A model generated the notes under the pieces. That model did not search any database and was not told where the DNA came from. It saw only the letters and a list, made by a program, of their open reading frames with translations. A stretch of DNA of 64,000 bases. Source: Saccharomycopsis malanga (lineage: Eukaryota > Ascomycota > Saccharomycetes > Ascoideales > Saccharomycopsidaceae). The position numbers were made by a program, and so were the translations under genes. The stretch is from NCBI GenBank assembly GCA_004014935.1, contig CP025325.1, forward strand, positions 2,542,001 to 2,606,000. The letters run 5' to 3'. This document shows, piece after piece, positions 11,101 through 20,100 of this stretch (the first letter of the stretch is position 1; each line of letters opens with the position of its first letter).

Positions 11101-14100
11101 TATCAAGTATCACATCGTATATGAACTCTACTAGTGCTATTCCATCATACGTGAACTCTACTAGTGCTATTCCATCATACGTGAACTCAACTAGCGAAAG
11201 TAACACTTTGGGATACAATGGTACGACATCTGTTGCTCCAACGAATGCTACAGTCTCAAGTATCTCATCGTATATGAACTCTACTAGTGCTATTCCATCA
11301 TATGTGAACTCAACTAGCGCAAGTAACACTTTGGGATACAATGGTACGACATCCGTTGCTCCAACTAATGCTACAGTCTCAAGTATCTCATCGTATATGA
11401 ACTCTACTAGTGCTATTCCATCATACGTGAACTCAACTAGTGCTATTCCATCGTATGTGAACTCTACTAGCGCAAGTAACACTTTGGGATACAATGGTAC
11501 GACATCTGTTGCTCCAACGAATGCTACAGTTTCAAGTATCTCATCGTATATGAACTCTACTAGTGCTATTCCATCATACGTGAACTCAACTAGTGCTATT
11601 CCATCATATGTGAACTCAACTAGTTCGATTCCATCATATGTGAACTCTACTAGTGCTATTCCATCGTATGTGAACTCTACTAGCGCAAGTAACACTTTGG
11701 GATACAATGGTACGACATCTGTTGCTCCAACGAATGCTACAGTTTCAAGTATCTCATCGTATATGAACTCTACTAGTGCTATTCCATCATACGTGAACTC
11801 AACTAGTGCTATTCCATCATATGTGAACTCAACTAGTTCGATTCCATCATATGTGAACTCTACTAGCGCTATTCCATCGTATGTGAACTCTACTAGCGCA
11901 AGTAACACTTTGGGATACAATGGTACGACATCCGTTGCTCCAACTAATGCTACAGTATCAAGTATCTCATCGTTTATGAATTCTACTAGTGCTATTCCAT
12001 CATATGTGAACTCTACTAGTGCTATTGCATCGTATGTGAACTCAACTAGCGCAAGTAACACTTTGGGATACAATGGTACGACATCTGTTGCTCCAACTAA
12101 TGCTACAGTCTCAAGTATCTCATCGTATATGAACTCTACTAGTGCTATTCCATCATATGTGAACTCTACTAGTGCTATTGCATCGTATGTGAACTCAACT
12201 AGCGCAAGTAACACTTTGGGATACAATGGTACGACATCTGTTGCTCCAACGAATGCTACAGTTTCAAGTATCTCATCGTTTATGAATTCTACTAGTGCTA
12301 TTCCATCATATGTGAACTCTACTAGCGCAAGTAACACTTTGGGATACAATAGCAGCACTGTAATGGTGGCTACAAATAGTAGCTCTTCTGTCAGGCCATC
12401 AATGAACTCTACTACTAGTAGACCTCTTGGATACAATGCAACTACAATTATTACTAGTTTCTCTGTGCCTTCGAACTTGTCCTCGTTCGTGAACACCACT
12501 AGAGTAAGCGTTCCAGTCAGCACTAACAGCACTGTTACACTAGTTCCAGGTAACACTACTCTTTCATCATATGTGAACTCAACTAGTGCAAGTAACACTT
12601 TGGGATACAATGGTACGACATCCGTTGCTCCAACTAATGCTACAGTCTCAAGTATCTCATCGTATATGAACTCTACTAGTGCTATTCCATCATATGTGAA
12701 CTCAACTAGTGCTATTCCATCATTTGTGAACTCTACTAGCGCAAGTAACACTTTGGGATACAATGGTACGACATCTGTTGCTCCAACGAATGCTACAGCC
12801 TCAAGTATCTCATCGTATATGAACTCTACTAGTGCTATTCCATCATACGTGAACTCAACTAGTGCTATTCCATCATTTGTGAACTCTACTAGCGCAAGTA
12901 ACACTTTGGGATACAATGGTACGACATCTGTTGCTCCAACGAATGCTACAGCCTCAAGTATCTCATCGTATATGAACTCTACTAGTGCTATTCCATCATA
13001 CGTGAACTCAACTAGTGCTATTCCATCGTATGTGAACTCTACTAGCGCAAGTAACACTTTGGGATACAATGGTACGACATCTGTTGCTCCAACGAATGCT
13101 ACAGTTTCAAGTATCTCATCGTATATGAACTCTACTAGTGCTATTCCATCATACGTGAACTCAACTAGTGCTATTCCATCATATGTGAACTCAACTAGTT
13201 CGATTCCATCATATGTGAACTCTACTAGCGCTATTCCATCGTATGTGAACTCTACTAGCGCAAGTAACACTTTGGGATACAATGGTACGACATCCGTTGC
13301 TCCAACTAATGCTACAGTCTCAAGTATCTCATCGTTTATGAATGCTACTAGTGCTATTCCATCATATGTGAACTCTACTAGTGCTATTCCATCGTATGTG
13401 AACTCTACTAGCGCAAGTAACACTTTGGGATACAATGGTACAACATCTGTTGCTCCAACGAATGCTACAGCTTCAAGTATCTCATCGTATATGAACTCTA
13501 CTAGTGCTATTCCATCATATGTGAACTCAACTAGCGCAAGTAACACTTTGGGATACAATGGTACGACATCCGTTGCTCCAACTAATGCTACAGTCTCAAG
13601 TATCTCATCGTATATGAACTCTACTAGTGGTATTCCATCATCCGTGAACTCAACTAGCGCAAGTAACACTTTGGGATACAATGGTACGACATCTGTTGCT
13701 CCAACTAATGCTACAGTCTCAAGTATCTCATCGTTTATGAATTCTACTAGTGCTGTTCCATCATATGAGAACTCTACTAGCGCAAGTAACACTTTGGGAT
13801 ACAATAGCAGCACTGTAATGGTGGCTACAAATAGTAGCTCTTCTGTCAGGCCATCAATGAACTCTACTACTAGTAGACCTCTTGGATACAATGCAACTAC
13901 AATTATTACTAGTTTCTCTGTGCCTTCGAACTTGTCCTCGTTCGTGAACACCACTAGAGTAAGCGTTCCAGTCAGCACTAACAGCACTATTACACTAGTT
14001 CCAGGTAACACTACTCTTTCATCATATGTGAACTCAACTAGTGCAAGTAACACTTTGGGATACAATGGTACGACATCCGTTGCTCCAACTAATGCTACAG

Positions 14101-17100
14101 TATCAAGTATCTCATCGTATATGAATTCTACTAGTGCTATTCCATCATATGTGAACTCTACTAGTGCTATTGCATCGTATGTGAACTCAACTAGCGCAAG
14201 TAACACTTTGGGATACAATGGTACGACATCTGTTGCTCCAACTAATGCTACAGTCTCAAGTATCTCATCGTATATGAACTCTACTAGTGCTATTCCATCA
14301 TATGTGAACTCTACTAGTGCTATTGCATCGTATGTGAACTCAACTAGCGCAAGTAACACTTTGGGATACAATGGTACGACATCTGTTGCTCCAACGAATG
14401 CTACAGTTTCAAGTATCTCATCGTTTATGAATTCTACTAGTGCTATTCCATCATATGTGAACTCTACTAGCGCAAGTAACACTTTGGGATACAATAGCAG
14501 CACTGTAATGGTGGCTACAAATAGTAGCTCTTCTGTCAGGCCATCAATGAACTCTACTACTAGTAGACCTCTTGGATACAATGCAACTACAATTATTACT
14601 AGTTTCTCTGTGCCTTCGAACTTGTCCTCGTTCGTGAACACCACTAGAGTAAGCGTTCCAGTCAGCACTAACAGCACTGTTACACTAGTTCCAGGTAACA
14701 CTACTCTTTCATCATATGTGAACTCAACTAGTGCAAGTAACACTTTGGGATACAATGGTACGACATCCGTTGCTCCAACTAATGCTACAGTCTCAAGTAT
14801 CTCATCGTATATGAACTCTACTAGTGCTATTCCATCATATGTGAACTCTACTAGTGCTATTGCATCGTATGTGAACTCAACTAGCGCAAGTAACACTTTG
14901 GGATACAATGGTACGACATCTGTTGCTCCAACGAATGCTACAGTCTCAAGTATCTCATCGTATATGAACTCTACTAGTGCTATCCCATCATATGTGAACT
15001 CTACTAGCGCAAGTAGCACTTTGGGATACAATAGCAGCACTGTAATGGTGGCTACAAATAGTAGCTCTTCTGTCAGGCCATCAATGAACTCTACTACTAG
15101 TAGACCTCTTGGATACAATGCAACTACAATTATTACTAGTTTCTCTGTGCCTTCGAACTTGTCCTCGTTCGTGAACACCACTAGAGTAAGCGTTCCAGTC
15201 AGCACTAACAGCACTATTACACTAGTTCCAGGTAACACTACTCTTTCATCATATGTGAACTCAACTAGTGCAAGTAACACTTTGGGATACAATGGTACGA
15301 CATCCGTTGCTCCAACTAATGCTACAGTATCAAGTATCTCATCGTTTATGAATTCTACTAGTGCTATTCCATCATATGTGAACTCTACTAGTGCTATTCC
15401 ATCATATGTGAACTCAACTAGCGCAAGTAACACTTTGGGATACAATGGTACGACATCTGTTGCTCCAACTAATGCTACAGTCTCAAGTATCTCATCGTTT
15501 ATGAATTCTACTAGTGCTATTCCATCATATGTGAACTCTACTAGTGCTATTCCATCATACGTGAACTCAACTAGCGAAAGTAACACTTTGGGATACAATG
15601 GTACGACATCCGTTGCTCCAACTAATGCTACAGTATCAAGTATCTCATCGTATATGAACTCTACTAGTGCTGTTCCATCATATGTGAACTCTACTAGTGC
15701 TATTCCATCGTATGTGAACTCTACTAGCGCAAGTAACACTTTGGGATACAATGGTACCACATCTGTTGCTCCAACTAATGCTACAGTATCAAGTATCACA
15801 TCGTATATGAACTCTACTAGTGCTATTCCATCATACGTGAACTCAACTAGTGCTATTCCATCATATGTGAACTCTACTAGCGCAAGTAACACTTTGGGAT
15901 ACAATGGTACGACATCTGTTGCTCCAACGAATGCTACAGTCTCAAGTATCTCATCGTATATGAACTCTACTAGTGCTATCCCATCATATGTGAACTCTAC
16001 TAGCGCAAGTAACACTTTGGGATACAATAGCAGCACTGTAATGGTGGCTACAAATAGTAGCTCTTCTGTCAGGCCATCAATGAACTCTACTACTAGTAGA
16101 CCTCTTGGATACAATGCAACTACAATTATTACTAGTTTCTCTGTGCCTTCGAACTTGTCCTCGTTCGTGAACACCACTAGAGTAAGCGTTCCAGTCAGCA
16201 CTAACAGCACTATTACACTAGTTCCAGGTAACACTACTCTTTCATCATATGTGAACTCAACTAGTGCAAGTAACACTTTGGGATACAATGGTACGACATC
16301 CGTTGCTCCAACTAATGCTACAGTATCAAGTATCACATCGTATATGAACTCTACTAGTGCTATTCCATCATATGTGAACTCAACTAGTGCTATTCCATCA
16401 TTTGTGAACTCAACTAGCGAAAGTAACACTTTGGGATACAATGGTACGACATCTGTTGCTCCAACTAATGCTACAGTCTCAAGTATCTCATCGTTTATGA
16501 ATTCTACTAGTGCTATTCCATCGTATGTGAACTCTACTAGCGCAAGTAACACTTTGGGATACAATGGTACCACATCTGTTGCTCCAACTAATGCTACAGT
16601 ATCAAGTATCACATCGTATATGAACTCTACTAGTGCTATTCCATCATATGTGAACTCAACTAGTGCTATTCCATCATTTGTGAACTCAACTAGCGAAAGT
16701 AACACTTTGGGATACAATGGTACAACATCTGTTGCTCCAACGAATGCTACAGTCTCAAGTATCTCATCGTATATGAACTCTACTAGTGCTATTCCATCAT
16801 ATGTGAACTCAACTAGTGCTATTCCATCATTTGTGAACTCTACTAGCGCAAGTAACACTTTGGGATACAATGGTACGACATCTGTTGCTCCAACGAATGC
16901 TACAGTCTCAAGTATCTCATCGTATATGAACTCTACTAGTGCTATTCCATCATATGTGAACTCAACTAGCGCAAGTAACACTTTGGGATACAATGGTACG
17001 ACATCCGTTGCTCCAACTAATGCTACAGTCTCAAGTATCTCATCGTATATGAACTCTACTAGTGGTATTCCATCATACGTGAACTCAACTAGCGAAAGTA

Positions 17101-20100
17101 ACACTTGGGGATACAATGGTACGACATCTGTTGCTCCAACTAATGCTACAGTCTCAAGTATCTCATCGTTTATGAATTCTACTAGTGCTATTCCATCATA
17201 TGAGAACTCTACTAGCGCAAGTAACACTTTGGGATACAATAGCAGCACTGTAATGGTGGCTACAAATAGTAGCTCTTCTGTCAGGCCATCAATGAACTCT
17301 ACTACTAGTAGACCTCTTGGATACAATGCAACTACAATTATTACTAGTTTCTCTGTGCCTTCGAACTTGTCCTCGTTCGTGAACACCACTAGAGTAAGCG
17401 TTCCAGTCAGCACTAACAGCACTGTTACACTAGTTCCAGGTAACACTACTCTTTCATCATATGTCAACTCAACTAGCGCAAGTAACACTTTGGGATACAA
17501 TGGTACGACATCTGTTGCTCCAACGAATGCTACAGTTTCAAGTATCTCATCGTATATGAACTCTACTAGTGCTATTCCATCATATGTGAACTCAACTAGC
17601 GCAAGTAACACTTTGGGATACAATGGTACGACATCCGTTGCTCCAACTAATGCTACAGTCTCAAGTATCTCATCGTATATGAACTCTACTAGTGGTATTC
17701 CATCATACGTGAACTCAACTAGCGCAAGTAACACTTTGGGATACAATGGTACGACATCTGTTGCTCCAACGAATGCTACAGCCTCAAGTATCTCATCGTA
17801 TATGAACTCTACTAGTGCTATTCCATCATACGTGAACTCAACTAGTGCTATTCCATCGTATGTGAACTCTACTAGCGCAAGTAACACTTTGGGATACAAT
17901 GGTACGACATCTGTTGCTCCAACTAATGCTACAGTTTCAAGTATCTCATCGTATATGAACTCAACTAGTTCGATTCCATCATATGTGAACTCTACTAGCG
18001 CTATTCCATCGTATGTGAACTCTACTAGCGCAAGTAACACTTTGGGATACAATGGTACAACATCTGTTGCTCCAACGAATGCTACAGCTTCAAGTATCTC
18101 ATCGTATATGAACTCTACTAGTGCTATTCCATCATATGTGAACTCAACTAGCGCAAGTAACACTTTGGGATACAATGGTACGACATCCGTTGCTCCAACT
18201 AATGCTACAGTCTCAAGTATCTCATCGTATAGGAACTCTACTAGTGGTATTCCATCATACGTGAACTCAACTAGCGCAAGTAACACTTTGGGATACAATG
18301 GTACGACATCTGTTGCTCCAACGAATGCTACAGTCTCAAGTATCTCATCGTTTATGAATTCTACTAGTGCTATTCCATCGTATGTGAACTCTACTAGCGC
18401 AAGTAACACTTTGGGATACAATAGCAGCACTGTAATGGTGGCTACAAATAGTAGCTCTTCTGTCAGGCCATCAATGAACTCTACTACTAGTAGACCTCTT
18501 GGATACAATGCAACTACAATTATTACTAGTTTCTCTGTGCCTTCGAACTTGTCCTCGTTCGTGAACACCACTAGAGTAAGCGTTCCAGTCAGCACTAACA
18601 GCACTGTTACACTAGTTCCAGGTAACACTACTCTTTCATCATATGTCAACTCAACTAGCGCAAGTAACACTTTGGGATACAATGGTACGACATCCGTTGC
18701 TCCAACTAATGCTACAGTATCAAGTATCTCATCGTATATGAACTCTACTAGTGCTATTGCATCGTATGTGAACTCAACTAGCGCAAGTAACACTTTGGGA
18801 TACAATGGTACGACATCTGTTGCTCCAACGAATGCTACAGTCTCAAGTATCTCATCGTATATGAACTCTACTAGTGCTATTCCATCATACGTGAACTCAA
18901 CTAGTGCTATTCCATCATATGTGAACTCAACTAGTTCGATTCCATCATATGTGAACTCTACTAGTGCTATTCCATCGTATGTGAACTCTACTAGCGCAAG
19001 TAACACTTTGGGATACAATGGTACAACATCTGTTGCTCCAACGAATGCTACAGCTTCAAGTATCTCATCGTTTATGAATTCTACTAGTGCTATTCCATCA
19101 TATGTGAACTCTACTAGTGCTATTCCATCGTATGTGAACTCTACTAGCGCAAGTAACACTTTGGGATACAATGGTACAACATCCGTTGCTCCAACTAATG
19201 CTACAGTCTCAAGTATCTCATCGTATATCAACTCTACTAGTGGTATTCCATCATATGTGAACTCAACTAGCGCAAGTAACACTTTGGGATACAATGGTAC
19301 GACATCCGTTGCTCCAACTAATGCTACAGTCTCAAGTATCTCATCGTATATGAATTCTACTAGTGCTATTCCATCATATGTGAACTCTACTAGTGCTATT
19401 CCATCATACGTGAACTCTACTAGCGCAAGTAACACTTTGGGATACAATGGTACGACATCCGTTGCTCCAACTAATGCTACAGTCTCAAGTATCTCATCGT
19501 ATATGAACTCTACTAGTGCTATTCCATCATACGTGAACTCAACTAGTGCTATTCCATCATATGTGAACTCAACTAGTTCGATTCCATCATATGTGAATTC
19601 TACTAGTGCTATTCCATCATATGTGAACTCTACTAGCGCAAGTAACACTTTGGGATACAATAGCAGCACTGTAATGGTGGCTACAAATAGTAGCTCTTCT
19701 GTCAGGCCATCAATGAACTCTACTACTAGTAGACCTCTTGGATACAATGCAACTACAATTATTACTAGTTTCTCTGTGCCTTCGAACTTGTCCTCGTTCG
19801 TGAACACCACTAGAGTAAGCGTTCCAGTCAGCACTAACAGCACTGTTACACTAGTTCCAGGTAACACTACTCTTTCATCATATGTCAACTCAACTAGCGC
19901 AAGTAACACTTTGGGATACAATGGTACGACATCTGTTGCTCCAACGAATGCTACAGTCTCAAGTATCTCATCGTATATGAACTCTACTAGTGCTATCCCA
20001 TCATATGTGAACTCTACTAGCGCAAGTAACACTTTGGGATACAATAGCAGCACTGTAATGGTGGCTACAAATAGTAGCTCTTCTGTCAGGCCATCAATGA